DNA of 25,895 bases from a virus, in IMG/VR virus record IMGVR_UViG_3300042882_000407, positions 1-25,895 of that record; one strand, 5' to 3'. The translations under genes were made by a program, and so were the position numbers. Numbering within the stretch: the first letter of the stretch is position 1; every line of letters begins with the position of its first letter. Positions 14,101-23,100 of the stretch are shown piece by piece. Below the pieces are notes generated by a model. It saw only the letters and a list, made by a program, of their open reading frames with translations, ran no database searches and had not been told where the DNA came from.

Positions 14101-16000
14101 CTCTCGAAGTGCTTATCGACACTAGACCTATGTTAGCCGAAGTAGCGAACACTCCATGAGGAGCATACACGTTGCCGGTGATGTTAGTATTTCCAGTGAT
14201 GGCTACATTACCGGCGAAGTTGGCTTGACCCCTGACCGCATTAGAGATGTAGAGGTTGGCTACCGCGATATTCGCCGTAGCATTGGCGGATATGACAGTG
14301 ATGATAGAGCTGTTCATCACCGTGTTGATTGAAGCGTTGCCAATCAGCAGCGTCGAAGAGTTGGCTACTACGTTAGCGCCGACGCTCATGTGAGTCGCAT
14401 TGACTGTAGAGATTCCGGCAGTGAATACGCCTGGAGACACGTTAGAACTAGAAGTAGAGTTCTGTACTCTGACTAGTGCGGTGTCCGTGACAGAATCATT
14501 TCCGATGGTCAGATTAGAAGAACGCAGAGTCGCGGTAGCGACCGTCGAGTTGCCGTTGATAGCGATCGTCGCGGCGTTGATATTAGAGTTTCCGACTGAG
14601 AACGTAGTGGTGTTGACGAGGGTAGCGCCCACCACCACGTTTCCACTGAATATGCCTCGAGGAGCGTTGACGTTAGCGCTGGCGTTGATATTTCCAGTGA
14701 CGTTTAGGTTAGCGCCTACGTTAGTCTGACCTGCTAAGTTAGCAGTGCCGTTGACGGTCAGCTTGGAACTTCTAGAAGTGGTAGGAGGACCTATGGTGAA
14801 GTTGCCAGTTCCGCTGAACCTAGCGATCTCGTCCTTGGCCATCATTCCACCGACGTGGAAGATGATCGGGTTGTTGGCCTCGGTCAGGTCGTAGTACTCG
14901 TCTCTGAGAGTGATAGTGCCAGAACCGGCGCCAGTCGTATTCTTAGAGATCCTGAACGCCGTGGAGTTGATCATAGAGGTGACGTACGTGCCGGTGTCGA
15001 TGCCGGTGCCAGTGACGTCCATGTCGATAGTCACGCTGTTAGTGGTCAGAATGTCATTCGTGGGATTACCAGAGTTGACAGTGATAGTATTGACGCCAGC
15101 GCCGAACGAGGTCTGCACCGTCACCGTAGTCGACCTGATGCCGCCTGGAGTGGTACCGATGGTCAGCGCCGAGTTGGCGTTATAGAGGTAGCCGTCGCCG
15201 CGCTTACCTACGGTGAACGCATAGTTTCTACGAGAGAGCGTGTTCGCTTCTGGAGAGAAGAAGGCCACGGAGTGAAGGACGTCGGCATTAGCTGCAGAAG
15301 ACACCGCTCGAACGGCCAAGTTCGAACCGGTCGTATTAGAGAAGTTCGCCATGCCTACGTACGTCGGAAGGCCGTCGTCTTCACTTACGCGGATCTTTAG
15401 AGAGATCGCGGTAGAATTGATAACAGTGATGTCGCGGATCTGACCGACGGCTATGTTTGCGCCGGCGCCGTTCTTCTGGAAGACCGTCTCGCCGAGCTGC
15501 CAGCTAGCGGCAGCCGCGTTGACGATGATCCTGTGAATTCGACCGTCGAACCTAGAGTTGTTGATTCCAACGTCGTTGAAGTTGCTGAGGCCGTTGGTGT
15601 TGTCGGCGTAGATGATGAGGTCGGCACAGGCGTCGTCCAGCTGGGACAGGTTCTGAGAGCTGACCATGACGAAGCCGTTGAAGTTTTCCACGGCCTGGAT
15701 GATCGTCGGCAGGTTCTGGACCATCGTTTCAGTGTTACCGACGAAGAGCTTCCTGTCGACGAAGACGTTAGCCTTGAAAGAAGCATTAGCCACGACGTTG
15801 AGCGTGGTCTCGGTACTGTTTACGCCGATCTGTATGGTGTTGCCTAGGAAGGCGGCGTTGCCGGCGATGTTGGCCGTCCCATTGACGGTGAAGACCGCGC
15901 TTGGAGTGGTGGTGTTTATGCCCACGTTCGAGCCGTTGACCACCAGCACGTTGGTGTTCACGACTAGTCCATTCTTTACGACGAAGTCTTTGTCCGCCAT
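11108..16000 (-). CDS. Giant repeat-built virion structural (tail fibre-like) protein, 1630 aa
   Basis: The start MADKDFVVKNGLVVN is characteristic of structural proteins in marine T4-like phages, and the end TGGSTGDIWLQYIA is also a common virion-protein tail. After an N-terminal beta-rich part (about 1-430), the protein is almost wholly built from repeats rich in Asn, Ser, Thr and Val (GNSTVNS, NITGNV, VGANV). It has two tracts of five-residue repeats (N-[SA]-[ST]-[ST]-[VI]) and a 29-residue tandem repeat near the C-terminus (LSANVATLTSNNSTYF). A single NIPAHKLRVEGA module of the VGIG-xxP-xxKLxV type occurs near residue 1370. Such sequences fold as elongated beta structures, so a long fibre is likely. 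Several modules recur in the 2855-residue protein. No C-terminal S74 chaperone is visible. Confidence 0.85.
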   Translation of the reverse strand: MADKDFVVKNGLVVNTNVLVVNGSNVGINTTTPSAVFTVNGTANIAGNAAFLGNTIQIGVNSTETTLNVVANASFKANVFVDRKLFVGNTETMVQNLPTIIQAVENFNGFVMVSSQNLSQLDDACADLIIYADNTNGLSNFNDVGINNSRFDGRIHRIIVNAAAASWQLGETVFQKNGAGANIAVGQIRDITVINSTAISLKIRVSEDDGLPTYVGMANFSNTTGSNLAVRAVSSAANADVLHSVAFFSPEANTLSRRNYAFTVGKRGDGYLYNANSALTIGTTPGGIRSTTVTVQTSFGAGVNTITVNSGNPTNDILTTNSVTIDMDVTGTGIDTGTYVTSMINSTAFRISKNTTGAGSGTITLRDEYYDLTEANNPIIFHVGGMMAKDEIARFSGTGNFTIGPPTTSRSSKLTVNGTANLAGQTNVGANLNVTGNINASANVNAPRGIFSGNVVVGATLVNTTTFSVGNSNINAATIAINGNSTVATATLRSSNLTIGNDSVTDTALVRVQNSTSSSNVSPGVFTAGISTVNATHMSVGANVVANSSTLLIGNASINTVMNSSIITVISANATANIAVANLYISNAVRGQANFAGNVAITGNTNITGNVYAPHGVFATSANIGLVSISTSRVDVGANVMLDTAGLKITGNTLIPSMNVSGGNITVGNSTVANTPTIQLTNSVSSANFSPSGINAGNVVINTVGATINIGSNVWINSTILSMGNTTANVVIEPAAAQYVLRVRGNARVNGNILVDGDVIVDGTLTSVSDSVAGGDFTPSVTESFSLGNSSFLWGSAHVVDVNVPINGRYAVGNSSVNSVMFSHSVKVSNSSGRFANVNLDGISIGNSTTNGQLTIDSLRISNSTFNVAIGTTSITIGNSSVNSTVNSSAFVGNVFAVSVNTTSLNSTSINSTSVNATSVNASSMTATTSNVTTANATTVNSTSVNATTVNTTNFFSTTNVVVGSAGGNVYANSSAFVGNVVAGRVNSTSINSTSINSTSINSSSLTVTTANATTVNATTVNAATFQVGTAFKANSTDVVTANLTINGNLVVTGTTTSLNTATLDVTDLNITVAKSVPTSAAADGAGLTVDTTGVSWVYKFASNGWLSNANVSIGNATINISANSTAFVGNVVASTINVSSNVAVGANVLVNTSLILLSNTISRVQVRSTDVVLGNNSVTSAPQVVVQNTAGTTTINSNFISTTSISGNLTGNVTATAVSATANVTVGASVLINTSAFSIGSAFLANSTLVNAVSYRIGATEFANTTGIYATHLGGTASGSYQLNSTLAANVATMTALNSTQLAGVSATNYVNTSANYTLAGNLVFNGNSTLNGTNNSITATFRVVNASANVLLAAANGNFGVGNNIPAHKLRVEGAASIAGAVTDVTSLSATSVNANLTGNVIATTINATANVTVGANVSLNTSVLFVGNSTINSIVNSTFFTGTANNSTYFGGQLPAFYQTAGGLSANVATLTSNNSTYFNGQLSSFYQTSGGLSANVATLTSNNATYFSGQLPSYYANVTAPIFTTTVNVGSNVSISTSRLFIGNTTANMALDFNALLTSNSTVAVDVNPSRILVGNSTSNALINSTAIRVSGVVWGNNATGNRYVSTPATSPTGGSTGDIWLQYIA
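11457..11655 (-). repeat. 87-bp tandem repeat (29 aa) near the C-terminus of the 1630-aa protein
   Basis: Two full copies and a partial third begin at 11457, 11544 and 11631 on the plus strand, each 87 bp. Each copy encodes a unit with GGLSANVATLTSNN, TYF and GQL. A related unit occurs once in the 2855-residue protein near 24250-24320. Confidence 0.85.
12935..13050 (-). repeat. 15-bp (five-residue) tandem repeat tract 1
   Basis: Minus-strand units of 15 bp encode N-[SA]-[ST]-[ST]-[VI] (for example NSTSINSTSINSTS). The plus strand shows GTTGATCGA-type units repeating every 15 bases between about 13003 and 13045. Within the 1630-aa fibre-like protein. Confidence 0.8.
13144..13310 (-). repeat. 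15-bp (five-residue) tandem repeat tract 2
   Basis: A second, longer run of five-residue units (NSTSINSTSVNATSVNASS, later NATTVNSTSVNATTVN), separated from tract 1 by about 90 bp encoding a non-repeat spacer (FFSTTNVVVGSAGG). The units are degenerate at the DNA level, so this tract is older or more diverged than tract 1. Confidence 0.8.
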
Positions 16001-16031
16001 GGTTCCCTGTCCCCTATGGTTCTTATTGTCT

Positions 16032-16039
16032 TATTTATG
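16032..16039 (-). promoter_or_regulatory. Late-promoter-like box before the 1630-aa gene
   Basis: The minus strand reads CATAAATA, one base from the TATAAATA late consensus. It lies in the 44-nt gap between the coiled-coil gene and the ATG at 16000, with about 31 nt to the start. This spacing is like that of the two exact boxes before gp13 and gp18. Confidence 0.5.
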
Positions 16040-16044
16040 CTTTA

Positions 16045-16278
16045 TCATTGCTGTGTTTGAGAGTCAAGCAGTTTATAGGCTATGACTTGACCATCGATTA
16101 GTTTTTGTTCAGCCTCTGCTTTCTGTGTTTCTAATGATTCTATTTGAGAAGAGAGAGCTGTTACCTGTGCTTGCAGGTCTGTAATCAAAGACATCATCCG
16201 GTCGTAGAGGACCGGGAGTTCGGCTTCTGTGATGCCGAGGTTGATCAGGGTGGTGAGAAGTTCTGGTTTGAGGTTCAT
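16045..16278 (-). CDS. Small coiled-coil protein of unknown function
   Basis: The 77 residues start with MNLKPELLTTLINLGITEAEL, a predicted helical head. A heptad-like coiled coil follows at about 30-65 (ITDLQAQVTALSSQIESLETQKAEAEQKL). There is no membrane segment and I recognise no family. It has a good SD (AGGA about 9 nt before ATG 16278). It lies between two tail-appendage genes, so it may be a small trimerising or assembly factor for them; that is inference from position and coiled coil only. Confidence 0.75.
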   Translation of the reverse strand: MNLKPELLTTLINLGITEAELPVLYDRMMSLITDLQAQVTALSSQIESLETQKAEAEQKLIDGQVIAYKLLDSQTQQ

Positions 16279-16295
16279 GGTTTTTTCCTGTTAAA

Positions 16296-17159
16296 TTAGG
16301 CTGGTCTTAGTGCGCAAGTAATTGCCGCAAAAGAATACTGAGTGCTATCAGCGTAGCTTGCAGTAAATGCAGCTGGATCAAAAGAACCACTGGTATAGTC
16401 AGCCCTTGCCATACCTGCGCAACATGATCCAGTGTCAGATTGAGAAGAGGAAACCATGCCTAGCATATTGGAGCATGAAAATGTCTGTCCGTTTCCGGCA
16501 CCATTACCAGACGCACCGACTGCCACAATGACGGCACGAGAGACACTTGGTGTAATCGCGGGAGGGTTTGGTAGACCAGTATTACCAAGTCTGGCGTTGG
16601 CAAATGTTATAATTGGAGAAGATGCCGAGACGTTTCTGAAGACAAAGACGATCATCACCCCGGCATCGTTGGCGTTCCCAGTTGGACCAAAAGTTACGCT
16701 CGCATCTGGAGTTGCCCCCATGCGCTTATAGGCAAGTCGTAAATTAGTACCATAGGTGTCGGTCTGATAAAGTTCTGCATCGATAATAGTATATGCTGTA
16801 GTGCCATCGGAAATTAACTTTGCGAGTGCAGACACGCCGGAAGAGGCAAATGCCGCAATGACGAAGTCGCCGGACTGGGCGGCGGAACCTATACCGCCAG
16901 ACAGTCCCGAACTAATAGTAATTGTAGTGTTTCCAGATGTACTACCAACTTTTGTTGCAACTGCCGTACCAACTAACTCAATTGATTTTCTTGTCGGTAG
17001 CATTCCCATTGTGAGAGGCATACCCAACAGAGGCGCGTGGTTCCAGAACTCAAGATTCTCGCGCTTGACGATGGCAGGTTTCGGGAGTACGAGCTTCGGC
17101 TTCTCCGGCACGATGAGGCCAGAAGCGAGCATGGCAGCGATTGCGGGCTTCAAGATCAT
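16296..17159 (-). CDS. Appendage-type structural protein, 287 aa, coupled to the giant fibre gene
   Basis: The frame is open from 17186. The better start is ATG 17159, which overlaps the stop of the 2855-residue gene as ATGA and has AGGAG 10 nt upstream, giving MILKPAIAAMLASG. After a Pro/Lys-rich linker (VPEKPKLVLPKPAIVKREN, about 17-35) the rest looks beta-rich. It has ISSGLSGGIG and SGDFVIAAFAS, then LRLAYKRMGATPDASVTFG, VMIVFVFRNVSASSPII and a C-terminal YSFAAITCALRPA. Similar SGD...Y.RMG...VFRNV domains occur in phage tail-associated proteins. Three Cys residues cluster at about 235-253. A distal fibre or receptor-contact role is inferred from position. Confidence 0.75.
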   Translation of the reverse strand: MILKPAIAAMLASGLIVPEKPKLVLPKPAIVKRENLEFWNHAPLLGMPLTMGMLPTRKSIELVGTAVATKVGSTSGNTTITISSGLSGGIGSAAQSGDFVIAAFASSGVSALAKLISDGTTAYTIIDAELYQTDTYGTNLRLAYKRMGATPDASVTFGPTGNANDAGVMIVFVFRNVSASSPIITFANARLGNTGLPNPPAITPSVSRAVIVAVGASGNGAGNGQTFSCSNMLGMVSSSQSDTGSCCAGMARADYTSGSFDPAAFTASYADSTQYSFAAITCALRPA

Positions 17160-20100
17160 GTTGTAATGTCTCCTATGAGCACCCACTCATTGGTGTCTTT
17201 CTTCCAGAGTGTTGCGCCGGAATACTGGCCTGTGAGCTTGAGCTTAGAGCCAGAAGAGCGTATGGTCACGCCAGCGCCGCCGACGCCGCCGACAGTGACT
17301 TGACCAGCACCGTACTGAAGAAGGTCGATGCGGGTATCGACAGGAAAAGCGACGGTCGCATTGTTAGGGATTGACAATGTAATAGCCGATGAGTTGCTCA
17401 GTGTTACCATCTTACCAGCATCCAGTAGTGCAAGAGTGTAAGAGGTGACAGTCTGAGCATTTTCAGGTACGGTAGTGACGGTGTTGTAGACTTGAGCTGT
17501 AGTAGCGATCTGAGTATTGTTGGTATAACCAGCGGCACTTGGGGCGGTGGGTGTTCCGGTGAGCGCAGGAGAAGCGAGCAGGGCGTATGATGCAGCCGCA
17601 GTACCGCTCAAGTGTGTAGCGTAGACACCAGACGTGTTAGCGAACTGAGTAGCTCCGACATTGAATGAGGCAGCGTTGATGTTAGAGCTGACGTTAGCGA
17701 ACCCGGTGATCGTGGTGTTGCCCATTGCAGCTGTAGTAACGCCTGATAGAGCTCCAGCAATTGCTAAACTAGAACCACCTTGGATTGTAGATGTGACGTT
17801 AGCGAAACCAGTGATTGTGGTGTTGCCGGCGGCTAAAGTAGTGATGTCTGAGACGGCTCCCGCGAGCGAAGTCGTACCATCTACTCTGAGCTTGAACGCA
17901 GGTGTGTTGTTGCCTATGCCGACGTTACCATTGGCGGCTACGAAGAATACATTGGCAGTAGAGTTAATAACTCTGAATTCAGCGTTTACAGTAGTATTTG
18001 AACCAGAGAATATAGTGTTGCCGCTGAGAGTCAAGTTAGGAGTCAGTGTAGACGCCCAAGTAGGAGTGCCGGCTCCGGCTGAAGTCAGTAAATGACCTGA
18101 CGTACCGACCGCTGTCAGAGCGAGAGAGGTCGTATTCGAGAAGGCGATCGCTCCAGCCGAAGCAGTCAGAGAAGCGTTCGTGCCGCCGTCTGCCAGTGCT
18201 ACGTCCGTAGATCCAGACCTATAGTAACTAGAGGCCGCGACACCTTCGAGGTGCGTGGCATTGACGACGGTAGAGTTGGCGACTATCCTAGTGCCAACAT
18301 TGTATGAGACTGCGTTGACGACGGTCGAGTTGGCAGTGAATGCGGTTCCTACAGTGTATGATAATGCGTTAACTGTTCCAGTGGTATACACACCGCTAGC
18401 ATTTGCCTGAACTGCAGAAGCAATGTTAGCGCTCGTCGTAACATATAGAGTGGCAGTATTAACCTGCCCGGAAACGTTTGCATAAGTCAGCGATGCGCCA
18501 TTGGCTGTGCCTGAACCTAATATCGATGGGGCTGCCAATGTGAAACCGGCAAGGTGAGTTGCGTTTATAACAGTCGTATTCGCAACAAGTAATGTTCCAG
18601 AATAATATGAAACAGCATTAACAACTGTTGCATTGGCAGTAAATGCCGTACCGACTGAGTATGTGGCAGCGTTAACAATACTAGTATACACGCCGGTAGT
18701 ATTTGCAATAGTAGAAGTACCGACAGTAAGAGATGCTGCATTGACACTTGAAGTTGCATTGACAAAACCTGTTACTGTCGTATTGCCAGCCGCCAGAGTC
18801 GTGATGTTGGAGACGGCTCCCGCGAGCGAAGTCGTACCATCTACTCTGAGCTTGAAAGCAGGTGCAGTGTTACCGATGCCTACATTGCCGGAGAAGTAGT
18901 TGTACTGTTCACCGGTTAAATACACGCCGTACTTAGTAGTAGTCGTTGCACCGAAATGAGAGCCGTAGTACAGATAGCCTGTACCGATAGTCATCGCAGT
19001 ATTTGATACGATCTGAGTATACGCGGCAAAAGCAGTAGTGATATTTCCGGTGATCGAGTTATTTACGCCTTGAATATCACCCACTATACCGTAAGCTGTA
19101 GATATAATACCAGAACCGTAATTTTGAACTACGCCGTATACGCCACGAGCGACAGATATAGAGTTTGAGCTGGCGCCGTTAGAGTGTTGGTGTACTACGC
19201 CTCTAACACCTTCCATTAAGTTAGCTCTAGCGTCTACTCCGCCAAGTCCGTTGTAGACGGTGCTGTTGTAGCCCAAGTAGTTACTGTTATACGAAGTTAG
19301 ACCATCGCCGCTCTTATTCTGAGAATTGTTGTACAACAAAGAACCAGCGCCATATTTGGTCTGCGCAGCAGTGAGAGCGGCATTAGCATCTGAAGTAGAA
19401 GATACGATACCCCAAGTGGTCGCGGTAGCTGAGTGCGCCTTGACGACGAACAGTCCTACAGTACTATCCGGCGCATTACCTATACCAACGTTTCCGCTGA
19501 ACTGACCGTTGCCGGAAACGTTAGAGAATCCAGTGATCGTGGTGTTACCGGCTGCCAGCGTAGAAGTAGCGTTGATGAAGCCAGTGATCGTGGTGTTACC
19601 GGCTGCCAGCGTAGAAGTAGCGTTGATGAAGCCAGTGATCGTGGTGTTACCGGCTGCCAGTGTCGTGATGTCAGAGACAGCGCCAGCGAGAGAAGAAGTG
19701 CCAGTTACCCTGAGCTTATGAGCCGGTGAAGTGTTGCCGATGCCGACGTTTCCTGTCGGCGAAATTCTCATGTACTCTGTTGCATCGTCACTCGATTTCC
19801 AAGCAAACTGCGCAGAGACTGGCGTCGTCTGAGCCGACCTGTATAACATACCCCAGTTAGCATCGGCGTAGATAGAACCGGCTTGATAAGTTCCGCCACC
19901 ATTCGTAATCGTGATCGATCTCGTAGTGACTAGCGAGCCAGTAATAGTGGTGTTACCAGCTGCCAGCGTAGAAGTAGCGTTGATGAAGCCAGTGATCGTG
20001 GTATTACCGGCGGCTAGTGTCGTGATGTCAGAGACTGCACCAGCTAGAGAAGTCGTACCATCTACTCTGAGCTTGAAAGCAGGAGTGGTGTTGCCGATGC

Positions 20101-23100
20101 CGACGTTTCCTGTAGGAGTTATTCTCAGGCGTTCTAGTACTCCACCTGCCAAATTTTGTTGAGTCGATAGAACCAATGATCCACCGATGTCGCCTGAACC
20201 GTTAAACACGCTATAAAGAGCGGAAATCGAAGCCAATGGCAAATTGCCTATCTCATAGAGAGTTTTTGCAGCTCGATTGAGACCACTCACGTTTCTATTT
20301 GTAATGGTCAGGGTGGCTTCATCGGCTGTGCCAAGAGAGCTTAAAGAATTATCGATGTCTCCTGATATTTCTAGTTTACTACTTGGTAAAGCAGTACCTA
20401 TACCTACATTACCGCTTGTTAAGAAGTAAGTTCCGGTGCCTACGGTGAACGTGTTAGTCACCGACGCGTTTGCGTACAGGGCTGAGTTGACGTTGAGGTT
20501 GCCCTCGGTCTTATTATTCAAGAGTGTAGCGTTAGCAGCAGTGCCCGAGAGGTTACCTGAGACAGTCGTCGCCACTACATTGCCAACGAACGCGGTGCTG
20601 TTGACGTATACGTTCGCAGTGGAGTTACCGATCAACAAGACGCTGGTGTTGACTAGGACGTTGGCGCCCACCACGATGTTGGCTGTCGCATTGATGGTGG
20701 TCGCATTGACAGTCGTCGCTACCACGTTACCCGTCAAGTTGCCGGTTATGGTGACCGCGGCCACGTTACCTGTCAAGTTGCCAGATATGGTAGTCGCGGT
20801 TACGTTACCTGTCAGATTAGCTGTGACTCTCGTGGCCACCACGTTGCCGATGAACGCCGTGGAGTTGATGGAGACATTAGAGCCCGTGTTGCCCACCGTG
20901 AAGTTGATGTTCGACAGCCAGGTATTGCTAGCGTTGATGTAGGTGAGGGTCGCTGCAGCTCCATCTACAGTGATACCAGCTCCGTTCGCCGCTGCCGCTG
21001 AGGCAGTTCCCTTAGCCAACGTGATATTCAAGTCTTTGACGTCGAGAGTCGCGGTGTTCAGAGTGACAGTCGTGCCGTTGACGATCAGGTTACCAGTGAC
21101 CAAGAGGTCTGCCGCGGTGACTTGAGTACCGTTAGCGCTGAAGCCGGCGCCAGTCTGTAGAGTCGCAGCATTGACAGTAGCAGCGTTGACCAGGCCAGAA
21201 GTGTAGATGCCAGAGGCGTTACCGAAGTTACCTGCTGCGCCTAAGTAAGTCGCAGAGTTGGCGCTGATCGTGTTGATGTAGGTGGCGTTGACGTGAACGC
21301 CAGAGGTGTTGACCACGACGCCGGTGCCCTGTGTTACTGACAGGGTTCCAGTGGTAGTGATCGTGCCGCCCGTGATACCATTGCCAGACGTGATTGAAGT
21401 AATTCCACCGTCGTCTGCCGCCCAGTAGACGCCAGTATTGCTCGAGTGCAAGACGTGACCGGCCGTGCCAGTAGAGCCGTTGGCTACTAGGGCAGTATTA
21501 TTGGCGATGGTGACTGCCGTGGCATTGATGGTGAATTTGCGATCAGAAGCAGTCGTTCCATTGGCGTGGAAGATGACTTCCTTAGCCGATCTAGTACCGA
21601 TGGTTAGGTGGCCATTCGAAGAATAGAGATACGCGGCGCCGGCCCCAGCGATAGAGTAACCGGCTTGATTGTACTGAGACCCGTTGATGCCGAGGTCTAC
21701 GTAGTCGACTGAGTCATTACCAGTGTCGTTAGTGACTACTAAGTCGGCAGATGCGTTGTTGCCGGTATTGGAGTTCTGGATGACGGTCTGGACGTATGTG
21801 TTGCCATTGGCGTCGATCTCGATGACGGCGTTAGAGCCGAAGTCGAATGATCCTGGAATACCGATCTGGAGCTTGTTAGTGACGTTGGCGGTGATGGCCG
21901 TCAAGTTACCGGATAGCGTGGTAGCCGATACGTTACCAGTGAGATTACCTGAGATCGTGGTCGCTACTACGTTGCCAGTCAAGTTACCTGTGACAGTAGT
22001 AGCGACTACATTGCCTACGTGTGCAGTGCTGTTCACAAAAACGTTAACGGTCGAATTACCGATAGACAAGACACTGGTATTGAGACTGACGTTAGCTCCG
22101 ACCACGATGCTCGACGTCGCGTTGATCGTGGTAGCATTCACGGTACCGGCTACGACGTTACCCGTAAGGTTACCGGTGATAGTAGTAGCTGCTACGTTAC
22201 CCGTCAAGTTACCAGTGATGTTCGTCGCTGCGACGTTACCGGTCAGATTACCATACAGGCTAGGAGCATACACTCCGCTAGAGTTGATGACGGCGTTGTT
22301 TACGCCTACCTGAACGGTGAAGTAGTTGTTAGCACCGGTGAAGTTTAAGTTACCTGATAAGATCCTAGTGTCGGTATTCTTGACGTATGCTGCAGCAACG
22401 AAGCCACCGAGCTCGGCAGCGCCGATTGTGTTTATGTAAGCTGCGTTTACAAACAGGCCGGAAGTATTTGCTACGATGCCAGTGTTCGCCAAGACCGATA
22501 GAGTGCCGTTAGCAGTGATCGGACCACCAGTCAAACCGTCGCCGGATGCGACAGATGTCACGCCTTGGTCGTCGGTATCCCAGTAAGTGGCAGTACCGTT
22601 CGAGTGTAGAATTTGACCAGCGGTGCCAAACCCGCCATTGGCTGATACTGCAGAAGAGCCTAAGATGACGTTAGCTGCGAATGTAGCTACTCCGCCAAAT
22701 CGCGAGTTGCCTGAGACGTTGGCAGTTCCTGTGACAGCGAGAGTCGCGTCAGGCGCAGTATTACCAATGCCGACATTGCCAGAAATATCTACCGTAATTC
22801 TATTAAGACCGGCAGTTCTACCGATTAAAGCAGAGTTTGCACCTTCAATCCAACCGGAACCTGTAGCAACACCTGAGTAAGATGGAAGCGCACCAGTAAG
22901 AGAGTATGTGTATACTGAGCCTCTATCAGTTCCAGTTGTGCCTTCCCAACGATAAGCTCCAGCGACTAACACGGAACCATCAGAACTTAAAGAAACTGCG
23001 CCAAATCTATCACTATCAGCAGCATCGACCGCTTCTAGGACAGAACCTCTTTGAATCCAGTTTGATCCATTCCAGTCATAAATGTAGACACCGCCTCTAT

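Noticed and set aside
11108-16000. Dense N-x-S/T sequons as real N-glycosylation sites
   Set aside because: They follow from the five-residue repeat composition, and most bacterial hosts lack sequon-directed glycosylation of phage proteins.
17160-17186. Upstream start at 17186 for the 287-aa protein
   Set aside because: The extra nine residues contain the SD for the ATG at 17159, and the ATGA overlap is the pattern used throughout the window.
17156-17500. S74-type self-cleaving chaperone at the fibre C-terminus, expected after VGIG modules
   Set aside because: The C-terminal 100 residues are a beta domain ending in WVLIGDITT, without the S74 Ser-Lys motif pattern.
19433-20162. CRISPR-like array suggested by regular direct repeats
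   Set aside because: The repeats are contiguous, in frame and coding (17-aa units), with no unique spacers.
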